A stretch of 64,000 bases of DNA from CAYYMH01 sp964472785. GTDB lineage: Bacteria; Zhuqueibacterota; Zhuqueibacteria; Thermofontimicrobiales; Thermofontimicrobiaceae. The stretch is from NCBI GenBank assembly GCA_964472785.1, contig CAYYMH010000009.1, forward strand, positions 51,525 to 115,524, written 5' to 3'. Below the pieces are notes generated by a model. The model searched no databases, was not told the DNA's origin, and saw only the letters and a list, made by a program, of their open reading frames with translations. Made by a program: the position numbers and the translations under genes. Shown here piece after piece: positions 37,560-44,346 of the stretch (position 1 is the stretch's first letter; every line of letters starts with the position of its first letter).

Positions 37560-39003
37560 CTTGAGAAGCCTCCTTGAGCTTCGTTTCTCCGACTCGTACT
37601 TTTTCACCAAATGGACCCGCGCGCAGAGAACTCAGACCTTCGAATATTTCTTTCTTTGTTTGCTTGATCTGTGCTGTCCCTCCGGTTAATGACTCCACAG
37701 CGGAAATTCCGGCCAACCGTCCTTCCAGCATAGCGGATGAGGCTTCCTCGATTCCGGCAACATCTCCGGCAACGAACACGCCTTTTTGGGAAGTCTCCAT
37801 GTTTTCATCCCGCCAGACCACATTGCCTCCCAATTCCGAAATATAAAGCATCCGGCAACCTGCCTGATAAAACAGCTCAGACGCCGGATTGAGTCCCACC
37901 GCCAGGCATACGCCATCTAATTTCAAGTCTTGCTCTGTTCCCGGTACTTCCTCCCACTTTTCATCTAATTTGACAATGGTCGCGCCTTCAACTTTGTCCT
38001 GGCCATAGGCACGCTTAATCGTGTGCGATGTTAAAATCGGGACACCACAGCGAACCAGCTTGGACGCATGCACCTGATAGGCGCCGATTTTGGGAGCCGC
38101 TTCGACTACGGAGACCACGTCCACGCCTGCCTGTAGTAATTGATAACTGACGATCACGCCGATGTTGCCAGCGCCAACCATCAAAATCCGTTCAGCCGGA
38201 ATGACGCCGTAAACATTCATCAGTGTTTGCACACCGCCGGCGCCGTAAACGCCTGGTAAATCATTCCCTTCAAACGAGAGCATATTTTCCGAGGCGCCGC
38301 AGGCGAAGATTACTTTCTTTGCCTTAATTTTAATCAGCCGATTATCCTTCACCGCGGCTAACTGGTGGGGATGAAAATAGCCGATAACAGCGCACCCCTC
38401 AAATATTTCCACATTCAATTCCCGACATTGTTCCATCAATTTTTCCGCAATATCAAAGCCCCGGATGCGCGCGTAGTGCTCTTTCGAGCCAAAAAACATG
38501 TGCGTTTGTTTGATCAGTTGTCCGCCGATCAAATGATTTTCATCCATCACCAGCGCCCTGGCGCCATGTTTGGCAGCCTCGATCGCTGCTGACAGTCCGG
38601 CAGGACCGCCGCCTACAATTGCCACGTCGGTTTCTGTTTCCGGAATGTCTGCACGTTCAAATTTACGTGTTTCCGCCGTATCCGGCAAATCGCCCCATCC
38701 GATCTGGCTTTTGACCACCATGCCGTCTTTCACCGGTTCGATGCACGTCTTGACGTTGGGCACGCTGTTCACTTCCATTTCGCAGGAAGAACATTTTCCG
38801 ATGGCACAAAAAAAGCCTCTGGGGCGCTGACGATTTAAACTCCGGGATAAAACATGAATGCCTGCTGCATGTAGCGCTGAAGCAATCGTGTCGCCTTCAA
38901 AGGCTGTAATTTTTTTACTGTTAAATTGAAAGGTAATCTTCTTTCGATCCGTGGGGAAATCTATTATCGGATGTTGACTGATACGCATTTTCTTTGTTTC
39001 CAA
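37552..39003 (-). CDS. FAD/[2Fe-2S] oxidoreductase subunit (HcnA-HcnB-like fusion)
   Basis: A 483-residue fusion. The N-terminal part (about 20-105) is an HcnA/sarcosine-oxidase-alpha-like [2Fe-2S] domain with cysteines in FFCAIGKCSSCEM and a distal cysteine near KTCIEP. The rest is a pyridine-nucleotide-disulfide-type FAD domain with VAIVGGGPAGLSAA (about 128) and a second GAGNIG motif (about 277). The first codon is TTG with AAAGGG six bases away; an ATG five codons in (38988) has a poorer ribosome site. It is the first of four overlapping or closely spaced genes encoding a multi-subunit dehydrogenase. Confidence 0.88.
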   Translation of the reverse strand: METKKMRISQHPIIDFPTDRKKITFQFNSKKITAFEGDTIASALHAAGIHVLSRSLNRQRPRGFFCAIGKCSSCEMEVNSVPNVKTCIEPVKDGMVVKSQIGWGDLPDTAETRKFERADIPETETDVAIVGGGPAGLSAAIEAAKHGARALVMDENHLIGGQLIKQTHMFFGSKEHYARIRGFDIAEKLMEQCRELNVEIFEGCAVIGYFHPHQLAAVKDNRLIKIKAKKVIFACGASENMLSFEGNDLPGVYGAGGVQTLMNVYGVIPAERILMVGAGNIGVIVSYQLLQAGVDVVSVVEAAPKIGAYQVHASKLVRCGVPILTSHTIKRAYGQDKVEGATIVKLDEKWEEVPGTEQDLKLDGVCLAVGLNPASELFYQAGCRMLYISELGGNVVWRDENMETSQKGVFVAGDVAGIEEASSAMLEGRLAGISAVESLTGGTAQIKQTKKEIFEGLSSLRAGPFGEKVRVGETKLKEASQDE

Positions 39004-39189
39004 CCATGACCCTTTCTGTTACTGCTAAAAATATTATTTCCCGAATCTCCTTTTTCATGTTATTTTAATACAAAAATAAACGGTTATTGCATAATTTTAT
39101 TTTGAGAATATAAGAAAATTTTCCGTGAGATACAAGAAAAAATATCCGGGCGCATTGCAGCAAAATCGATGGTTTTGCAGATTAAAAGC

Positions 39190-39230
39190 AAAAAGAGCAA
39201 TCCCATACCATGGATAAGATTGCTCTTTTT
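39190..39230. terminator. Bidirectional hairpin terminator
   Basis: Perfect 13-bp inverted repeat AAAAAGAGCAATC (39190-39202) / GATTGCTCTTTTT (39218-39230) with a 15-base loop, flanked by A and T runs on both strands. It lies about 115 bases beyond the LysM gene and upstream of the dehydrogenase operon. Confidence 0.85.
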
Positions 39231-39345
39231 GGACAAACGGATTACTGTGTCTCAGAGGTCACATGTTGTTCGGGTGCAAAAAATCCGATTCAATCAGGAG
39301 TCAAATATTTTTCATTATGAAAATGGTGCGGATTTCAATTTGCAC

Positions 39346-39792
39346 TTATGTCAGATTTTTTTCCTTCGCCGGAATGCGGATTTTTTGTCCCACGTTCAAG
39401 CCGCCGTCGTCGTCAAGATCATTCATTTTTTTGATCACCTTCCGGTGGACACCGTACCTCAGGGACAATTCACTCAACGTTTCGCCCTGCGAAACCACGT
39501 GTACAATAACCTGCGTCTTTGCTGATGCTGTGTTCTGATGGTTTAGCTGATGTGAAAAATTATTCTCTGCTGCGTTCACTTTTGATGTCAAACCGTCGCG
39601 AATTTTAGAATTCACAATGTCTAAAAGCTTCTCAGATATCTTTTCAGTCGGAATAATTTTCAGCACCTTTTCCTTGACCACCGCATAGTTGATTTTTATT
39701 TCGCCTGAAATGATCCCTTCCTTGCGCAGAAAGGACATACCTGCTTGAATCGCCAACACAACCACCACAACCTTCACTAAAAATTTAAACAT
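39346..39792 (-). CDS. Small membrane-anchored LysM protein
   Basis: About 148 residues: an N-terminal hydrophobic anchor (about 4-20), a linker and one C-terminal LysM motif (about 98-143) with VSQGETLSELSLRYGV and GQKIRIP. It likely binds peptidoglycan from the inner membrane or periplasm. The ATG at 39792 follows GAGGAGGT with seven-base spacing, so the eight extra upstream residues of the longer ORF are rejected. It stands alone, followed by the strong hairpin at 39190-39230. Confidence 0.83.
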   Translation of the reverse strand: MFKFLVKVVVVVLAIQAGMSFLRKEGIISGEIKINYAVVKEKVLKIIPTEKISEKLLDIVNSKIRDGLTSKVNAAENNFSHQLNHQNTASAKTQVIVHVVSQGETLSELSLRYGVHRKVIKKMNDLDDDGGLNVGQKIRIPAKEKNLT

Positions 39793-39816
39793 TGCTGAGA
39801 CCTCCTCACTGAACAT

Positions 39817-40269
39817 AACGTCAGAGAGATGATGGGGGGATATGACTCGTCAATATTTAAAACTGGTTGTGTTTAGCGCAATTTTTATGCCAGTGATTGT
39901 TTGGATAAATGTTGATAAGTGGGCGTTTTATTGGTGAGGAGTAAGTTTAATCATTGAAGTTATTTCCCAAAACCAATGCTTTCAAGCAACCAGCACGGAT
40001 TTTTTTTAGTATTGTTGGGGACTTATTGCATGAATATTTTATTTGATTTGTAACGACAAGTGTAACCTGCAAAAGGGGCTGTTTGCACTGAACTTATGAA
40101 GTTAATCAAAACTTTAATAAACGCAACGATTTTTTGAAAATCATCGATCCGCCCTTCTGTCAGGTTGACGCACAGGTTAGCCCAACGGACTTGAAACAGC
40201 ACACCAATTGTATAATTTACGCATAGACTAAAAAAACTTGATAGATAGCATCTTAGCTGCACTCACTCA
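39817..40269. other. Gene-poor edge of the accessory island
   Basis: About 450 bases without a supported gene. The 79-codon minus-strand ORF 40023-40262 starts with GTG, lacks a Shine-Dalgarno and matches nothing I know; it may be a remnant. The segment leads into a series of palindromes from 40270. Confidence 0.4.
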
Positions 40270-40347
40270 GAGAGCCAGACAGCACTTTGCTTTTTTCCTT
40301 TAAAAATATAATGATAAAAAAAGCAAGGGACTGACTGGCGGACTCTC
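40270..40347. repeat. Large imperfect inverted repeat at island edge
   Basis: Left arm GAGAGCCAGACAGCACTTTG-CTTTTTT (40270-40296), right arm AAAAAAAGCAAGGG-ACTGACTGGCGGACTCTC (40316-40347). The arms pair over most of their length with a small unpaired insertion (TCCG-type) on one side. It resembles the attC-like structures that follow but has no clear core heptamer; it could also serve as a terminator because of the T/A runs. Confidence 0.5.
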
Positions 40348-40372
40348 GGAAATTCACCAAACCAAAAACGTA

Positions 40373-40522
40373 AACTAACAAACCTTAACAAGCAAGGCTT
40401 TCGTGCTTCCTTCGCAAATAGCAGTAACTTCGAAAATCAAAAATAGTTTTATTTATATAATCAAATTCACAGTAAAGCAAAAAGCACGAATGCCTTGCGG
40501 AAATCAACGCATTTGGTTAGCT
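40373..40522 (-). repeat. attC-like recombination site 2
   Basis: A 150-base imperfect palindrome. Read on the minus strand it begins with AGCTAAC (40522-40516), five bases after the stop of the gene ending at 40528, and ends with GTTAGTT (40379-40373). Inside, GCAAGGCTTTCGTGCTT (40392-40408) pairs with AAGCACGAATGCCTTGC (40482-40498) with one mismatch. Complementary outer core heptamers, inner complementary arms and a 3'-of-gene position are the design of integron attC sites. The ends deviate slightly from the RYYYAAC/GTTRRRY consensus. No integrase gene is in the window. Confidence 0.55.
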
Positions 40523-40527
40523 AAAAA

Positions 40528-40875
40528 TTATAGAATCTTATTTAATAAAGTCCCAATACTTTTTGGTATTTCAATATCTTTTTGTACATAATTATTTATT
40601 AAAATATTCAACCATTCTTTAGAAGTATTTAAATCATCGAATAAAATAGATGAATGATGCTCATTAGTTGTAATTTTATAATTTATTACAAATAAGTCTA
40701 TATTTTGAATATCGCCTTTTAATAAAATATTTAAATAAATTTCCTTTCTTTCTGAATTAGCCTTAAAATCAACTATTTTACCGTAATCATTCAAATAATA
40801 ATTTGCAACTAACCTTAAAATTTTTGATATTATAAAATCTTTAGGAATGTTAATTTTATTTTTAAAATCATTCAT
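40528..40875 (-). CDS. Small protein of unknown function (cassette gene)
   Basis: A 115-residue, AT-rich gene whose product is mixed alpha/beta with many Ile, Asn and Lys residues and no domain I recognize. It starts three bases after the DUF1232 gene stop, so translation is probably coupled. The stop is directly followed by the core site of an attC-like palindrome. Base composition is lower in GC than the flanking chromosome, as are the other genes of this block, suggesting acquisition. Confidence 0.6.
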   Translation of the reverse strand: MNDFKNKINIPKDFIISKILRLVANYYLNDYGKIVDFKANSERKEIYLNILLKGDIQNIDLFVINYKITTNEHHSSILFDDLNTSKEWLNILINNYVQKDIEIPKSIGTLLNKIL

Positions 40876-40878
40876 AAT

Positions 40879-41289
40879 TTATTGTTTCGAATTCTTAATT
40901 TTCCATTCTTTGTAATTATGTAAGTCTTGTTCAACCATTATTAAACATGCAGCAACAACCGCTGCATCATCCAAATAACCAACAACTGGAATAACATCAG
41001 GAATTATATCTACAGGATTGATAACATATAAAAGAGCAGCTACTATTGCAGCAATACTCCAAAACGGTATTTCTTTGTAATTACCATTCCAATAATCTTT
41101 GATTATTGAAATCATTAATTTAAGATCTGTGATAAACCTACCTAAAGGCCCTTCCTTTTCAAATGTCTCTTTCAGTTCATCAGCTTTGTCTAGTACATTC
41201 TTTAAATCTTTTTCTGTTACTTTTTTGGCTTCTTTTTTTACTGTTTCTTCTGCTTGTTTTTGTGATAAACCTTTTTCTTTTTTGTTCAT
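40879..41289 (-). CDS. DUF1232 (YkvA-like) membrane protein
   Basis: A 136-residue protein. The N-terminal half is charged and helical (about 1-60). The DUF1232 domain (about 70-120) contains the family pattern YVINPVDIIPDVIPVVGYLD plus hydrophobic helices. Function of the family is unknown. AAAGGA lies before the ATG. It sits in the same-strand block of small AT-rich genes between 40528 and 42247. Confidence 0.8.
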   Translation of the reverse strand: MNKKEKGLSQKQAEETVKKEAKKVTEKDLKNVLDKADELKETFEKEGPLGRFITDLKLMISIIKDYWNGNYKEIPFWSIAAIVAALLYVINPVDIIPDVIPVVGYLDDAAVVAACLIMVEQDLHNYKEWKIKNSKQ

Positions 41290-41392
41290 TTTTTTCCTTT
41301 AATTATTGGTGTGTAATTTACTTGAATGCTTTAAGTGGTTATTCTTTGGTAAATAATTTATTTACAATAATTATTAAGGAAACTAAATATCA

Positions 41393-41896
41393 TCAGTTTT
41401 CATCTTTATTATGTGATGCAACAAATACTGCTGCAATAGCGACTAAAATTGAGCCAGCAATAGAAGCAATTTTTATCCAGAAATTATTATTATTTGTGTT
41501 TATTTCTGCAATTATTTGTCCTAATTTTATTGCCTGTTCTCCTGCTTCAATTGAAAGCTTTCCTATTTCAATTCTTGTTTTATCAGATTTCGTTTTTTTA
41601 GCTAAATCTGAAATAGTATTCTGAATTATCGTTAAGCTGTTTTTTAATGAATCTAATGCAGCTTTTTGACTTTCACCTGCTTTATTCGCTGTTATAATCA
41701 AAACGTCTATTGCTCTAGATTGAAGTTTAATATATTCAGGATAATTTTTTATTAATGCAGCAATATGTTTATGTGTTAGTTCACCTTCACCTGCTTTTTT
41801 TAATATTTCAGCAGATTCTTTTTTCTTAATTTCATTGATATTTTTAATTTCAATAACTTCTGCTACTTCGTTTAATAATTTTTTTTCTTTTCTCAA
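41393..41896 (-). CDS. Unknown helical protein with C-terminal membrane anchor
   Basis: A 167-residue protein. Most is charged helix (about 1-135), then one hydrophobic segment (about 140-160, ILVAIAAVFVA) and a short cytoplasmic-type tail. It starts with TTG, with AAGGGG six bases upstream; there is no ATG near. Tail-anchored small proteins of this sort occur in phage-defence and toxin modules, but nothing specific supports that. It belongs to the island block between core sites at 40516 and 42294. Confidence 0.6.
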   Translation of the reverse strand: MRKEKKLLNEVAEVIEIKNINEIKKKESAEILKKAGEGELTHKHIAALIKNYPEYIKLQSRAIDVLIITANKAGESQKAALDSLKNSLTIIQNTISDLAKKTKSDKTRIEIGKLSIEAGEQAIKLGQIIAEINTNNNNFWIKIASIAGSILVAIAAVFVASHNKDEN

Positions 41897-42001
41897 TTGT
41901 AACCCCTTACGTGAAAATGTTTTGGAATTATGATTTTAATAATTATCTTAAAAATTAAAAAAGTAAATTATTTTGTGGTCCCAGACCAGCTTTTATAGTA
42001 A

Positions 42002-42247
42002 TTATTCAACTTTAAATTCGTCAGCATCCCAATAAATTTTTAAATTAAATAATTTATTGCCTTTGTTTTCAAATGCCTTTTGAGGACCTAATTTAATAAT
42101 ATCACTAATAAGATTCCCAATATTAATTTCTTTAAGCTCAATAAATTCATTTTTTTCTTTAGCTGTTAAATACAATTTAGTTGGAAATGTAGATTTTTCA
42201 TTTATATGTTTTTTTATTTTTTCATTTATTTTTTCAAGTATATTCAT
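42002..42247 (-). CDS. Small cytosolic protein of unknown function
   Basis: An 81-residue protein rich in Lys, Ile and Asn. AAGGAG stands six bases before the ATG, so translation is likely. It is the first gene after the GTTAGC core site at 42294-42299, with a leader of about 45 bases. No domain is recognized. A short hairpin GGTCtggGACC lies just beyond its stop. Confidence 0.6.
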   Translation of the reverse strand: MNILEKINEKIKKHINEKSTFPTKLYLTAKEKNEFIELKEINIGNLISDIIKLGPQKAFENKGNKLFNLKIYWDADEFKVE

Positions 42248-42293
42248 TATAACTCCTTAAAATAGATAAAATAAAATATTAAATTTATACTGT

Positions 42294-42380
42294 GCTAACA
42301 TAATGATGAATTAGTCTTATAAGCTACTATATACGACATATCAAGTCGTATAACATAAAATGTAACTTTTTGTGTAACTG
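42294..42380 (-). repeat. 87-bp direct repeat A, copy 1 (entry-site-like)
   Basis: This stretch matches 44248-44334 at 81 of 87 positions with no gaps. On the minus strand the homology ends exactly at GTTAGC, after which the two copies lead into different gene blocks (GTTAGCA then the gene at 42247; GTTAGCT then higBA). It contains the inverted pair TACGAC/GTCGTA. The sharp end of homology at a GTTRRR-type core is what an integron attI or a shared attC end would show. Confidence 0.7.
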
Positions 42381-42423
42381 ACATTAAAAACTATAATTAG
42401 CTTCTATTTTAAAGAATAAATAA

Positions 42424-42452
42424 ATTTTGTTATACGACTCGTATAACAAAAT
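42424..42452. repeat. Perfect 29-bp palindrome
   Basis: Arms of 14 bases (ATTTTGTTATACGA and TCGTATAACAAAAT) around a single C. The half-site TCGTATAACA recurs in repeat A copy 1 (GTCGTATAACA at 42345-42355). It could be two GTTATAC/GTATAAC core sites facing each other, or an operator for a dimeric repressor. Confidence 0.75.
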
Positions 42453-42509
42453 GATAAAGAATCAAACGGGCTGCGAATTCCTTTGCCGCCAAAATTAATT
42501 AAATGAGTG

Positions 42510-42765
42510 TATATCCGCCTCGTGATGATATTTTTGTATATCTGTAGGAAATGCATAGGAACTTTTTTCTTTTCACGACCGGGCATTTTATTTTTTAATC
42601 CGTGAATGTTTAGGTATGTTTCGATTGTCATAATAATATAATTTAACAAAAACAAAATGTCAAGCAAAAAATACGAATTCAACCATTTTTTTAATAAACG
42701 GAATTCTTCCTGAAATAATCCATCCCACTGAAATTGGATGCTTGCTCAAATACTTTAATCAAAGC
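42510..42765 (-). repeat. Repeat B, copy 1 (promoter-bearing module)
   Basis: About 250 bases strongly similar to 44535-44785. It carries TTGACA (42663-42658) and TATATT (42640-42635) with 17-base spacing, directed toward the small-gene block. Immediately downstream is a leader ORF beginning ATG ACA ATC GAA (product start MTIETYLNIHG), conserved in both copies up to the residues RRIYT and then divergent. It contains no recognizable transposase. Confidence 0.7.
42635..42663 (-). promoter_or_regulatory. Consensus promoter inside repeat B copy 1
   Basis: TTGACA, 17-base spacer, TATATT on the minus strand: full -35 consensus and a good -10. It is preserved exactly in copy 2. It would drive the block of genes 42247 to 40528, about 340 bases downstream. 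Confidence 0.65.
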
Positions 42766-42839
42766 GAATAGTCGGTCAAATGAGAGGAATAAAAAATCAG
42801 TTGAGGCATACGGAAGCCTGTTGTATGTTTATTTTTTTT

Positions 42840-43003
42840 GAGCCACCGCCAGCAACCAAAGTCAGGCGCCCAAAAATGAGTTGGTCAAGGAACTTTTTTC
42901 GAAATTAATCCAGTTTATTGAACAGGGGTATATTCCCTACTCTTTGGCAGGACGTTTAAGGACAACTATGTGTCCGGGAATATTTTTCCCGAATTAGTTA
43001 GAT
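42840..43003 (+). pseudogene. Possible gene remnant and hairpin next to a core heptamer
   Basis: The plus strand has an open stretch of about 50 codons after a TGA (reading ATASNQSQAPKNELVKELF and further) with coding-like composition but no start or Shine-Dalgarno; it stops at TAG about 42995. It overlaps a hairpin CGGGAAtatttTTCCCG (42975-42991) and GTTAGAT (42997-43003), a perfect GTTRRRY match just beyond the DUF2283 stop. Probably debris of an earlier insertion. Confidence 0.3.
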
Positions 43004-43006
43004 CGA

Positions 43007-43225
43007 TTATGTAGCTTCATCTAATATTAAATTTTCAGTTGCAATATTAAAAATATCTTTCTGACTATACCGCTCTTTTGCGCCGATTATCTCTAAACCG
43101 ATGATTTTGCCATCTTCATCTATGTCTAAATTGATTCCATCTTCTAACTCTTTTGTTCGAGCTACTGCTTTTTCTTGAATTCTTATATATAAAGCATCTA
43201 CTTCCTGATCGTATTCTATCTTCAT
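43007..43225 (-). CDS. DUF2283 family protein
   Basis: A 72-residue protein with the DUF2283 pattern YDQEVDALYIRI at the N-terminus and GxIIGLEII in the centre. The family is common in toxin-antitoxin-like or mobile contexts and often accompanies DUF4258 proteins. ATG 43225 follows AGGAGAG at eight bases; the longer ORF from TTG 43255 is rejected. Two bases after its stop comes ATCTAAC on the minus strand, a consensus RYYYAAC core. Confidence 0.8.
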   Translation of the reverse strand: MKIEYDQEVDALYIRIQEKAVARTKELEDGINLDIDEDGKIIGLEIIGAKERYSQKDIFNIATENLILDEAT

Positions 43226-43255
43226 TTTTTTATCTCTCCTATTTGTTTCTGCCAA

Positions 43256-43342
43256 TTACGATAATTTTTGAACTTCTTCTTCAGAAAATTTTCTCCTTTT
43301 CATTTGTCTATTATCATGTCTGCTAAAATAAATCTGATTCAA
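43256..43342 (-). CDS. Small ORF, possible truncated DUF4258-like partner
   Basis: A possible 28-residue product from TTG 43342 (AGG six bases before), ending in MKRRKFSEEEVQKLS. The SRHDNRQMKRRKFSEEEV stretch resembles the HAxxRMxxRxISxxEV signature of DUF4258 proteins, which usually precede DUF2283 genes. It would be a truncated remnant. The longer 63-codon reading to 43447 is rejected because its first half is the translation of an attC-like palindrome. Confidence 0.3.
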   Translation of the reverse strand: MNQIYFSRHDNRQMKRRKFSEEEVQKLS

Positions 43343-43367
43343 ATAGTTACCTGCTTCTTTTAATTTT

Positions 43368-43499
43368 TTATAACACCAAAAATAAGCTGCTGGAACTTGC
43401 GGCGCACTGTACTTTAATATTTTAAAAAACGTTTTGCGAACACCCAAAAATCAAATTCGCACATCGCTGTTCCAGTCAGCTTAATTTTTATTGTTAGCT
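43368..43499 (-). repeat. attC-like recombination site 1
   Basis: A 132-base imperfect palindrome 50 bases beyond the higA stop. On the minus strand it opens with AGCTAAC (43499-43493) and closes with GTTATAA (43374-43368). Inner arms TAAGCTGCTGGAAC (43383-43396) and GTTCCAGTCAGCTTA (43469-43483) pair perfectly except for one extra, bulged base, the kind of extrahelical base that gives attC strand polarity. A second stem pairs TGCGAA with TTCGCA. The structure and its position after a toxin-antitoxin cassette match an integron attC site. Confidence 0.6.
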
Positions 43500-43548
43500 G
43501 CTCTTATAGTAGAATTCAAATGCATGTAATTTTTATTTGATAAAATTA

Positions 43549-43854
43549 CTAATGAATTAATTCTGGCATTGAATTTATGTTGTCATATTCATTTTTATGT
43601 GTTTGAAATGTATCCCACATATCAATATTCAATTGTAAATTCATCCAAAAATCAGGACTCGTATTAAAACATTTTGATAGTCTAAACGCTGTGTCGGGAG
43701 TAATTTTACGTTTACCGAGTATAATTTCATTAATTCTTACTCGAGTCACTCCTATTTTATCAGCAAGCTTTTGTTGAGACAAATTTAATGGTTCAAGAAA
43801 CTCATATCTCAATATTTCCCCTGGATGAGTGGGGCGTCTATTTTTGGGTAGCAT
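43549..43854 (-). CDS. higA: HigA-family antitoxin
   Basis: A 101-residue XRE-type antitoxin. It has the HigA opening RPTHPGEILR (about 6-15), a helix-turn-helix (about 24-60, with LSQQKLADKIGVTRVRINE) and the C-terminal segment with TSPDFWMNLQ. It neutralizes HigB and represses its own operon. It follows higB by 17 bases; toxin-first order is characteristic of hig systems. It is located between the GTTAGC core at 44248-44253 and the attC-like site 43368-43499. Confidence 0.93.
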   Translation of the reverse strand: MLPKNRRPTHPGEILRYEFLEPLNLSQQKLADKIGVTRVRINEIILGKRKITPDTAFRLSKCFNTSPDFWMNLQLNIDMWDTFQTHKNEYDNINSMPELIH

Positions 43855-43871
43855 TTTTAAAACCTCATATT

Positions 43872-44153
43872 TTAATGATATTGTACAAGTTCAAGATCGT
43901 ATACTTCTCCATCTTCAAATTTAAAACATAATCTCCATTGCCCACTTACTGCAATTGCCCATTGCCCTTTTCTATCTCCAGATAGAGAGTGTAATCTATT
44001 AGAAGGTGGAGAGCTTAAATCACGTAATTCTTTTGCAGCATTAAGCATATCTAATTTCCTCAATATTCTATTTGTAAGATGCGTAGGAACTCGTTTATGT
44101 TTTCCAGTATTCCAGAATTCTTCAAGATAATTTTGTTTAAAGGATTTTATCAT
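43872..44153 (-). CDS. higB: HigB-family toxin (RelE superfamily mRNA interferase)
   Basis: A 93-residue toxin. Typical HigB features are the opening IKSFKQNYLEEFW, RLHSLSGDRKGQWAIAVSGQ and the C-terminal VYDLELVQYH. It cleaves mRNA on the ribosome. The promoter at 44159-44187 lies directly upstream, so the -10 is close to the ATG and the leader is very short. This pair is a common cargo of integron cassettes and other mobile elements. Confidence 0.93.
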   Translation of the reverse strand: MIKSFKQNYLEEFWNTGKHKRVPTHLTNRILRKLDMLNAAKELRDLSSPPSNRLHSLSGDRKGQWAIAVSGQWRLCFKFEDGEVYDLELVQYH

Positions 44154-44158
44154 AATTT

Positions 44159-44187
44159 AATATAACATGTAATGATACTCGTTGCAA
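44159..44187 (-). promoter_or_regulatory. Predicted higBA promoter
   Basis: TTGCAA and TATATT on the minus strand, 17 bases apart. The -10 box ends six bases before the higB ATG, implying an almost leaderless transcript. Self-contained promoters are usual for toxin-antitoxin cassettes. Confidence 0.55.
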
Positions 44188-44247
44188 GTAGTTTTTATAT
44201 GGAATTGGATTTTTTTTGAAATAACAATTTTCAACCTGTTCTTGACA

Positions 44248-44334
44248 GCTAACATAATGATGAATTAGTCTCATAAGCTACTATCTACGACATATCAAGC
44301 CGCATAACATAAAATGCAACATTTTGTGTAACTG
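44248..44334 (-). repeat. 87-bp direct repeat A, copy 2 (entry-site-like)
   Basis: Partner of 42294-42380 (six mismatches, no gap). On the minus strand it ends at GTTAGC followed by T and the higBA leader. The homology with copy 1 stops at this core. Confidence 0.7.
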
Positions 44335-44346
44335 CTTTTAAAAATG

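Noticed and set aside
40023..40262. 79-codon minus-strand ORF
   Set aside because: GTG start without ribosome site, no recognizable product, ends within a gene-poor repeat region.
40403..40591. 62-codon plus-strand ORF
   Set aside because: It runs through the attC-like palindrome and into the antisense of the gene at 40528-40875.
42404..42682. 92-codon ORF in repeat B copy 1 (and the 140-codon ORF 44285-44707 in copy 2) as full genes
   Set aside because: The reading starts upstream of the promoter's -35 box, and the two products share only the first part; the rest is divergent repeat sequence. Treated as repeats with a possible leader mini-ORF.
43256..43447. 63-codon minus-strand ORF as a gene
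   Set aside because: It starts with TTG without a Shine-Dalgarno, and its first half is a translation of the attC-like palindrome 43368-43499. Only the last 28 codons were kept as a possible remnant.
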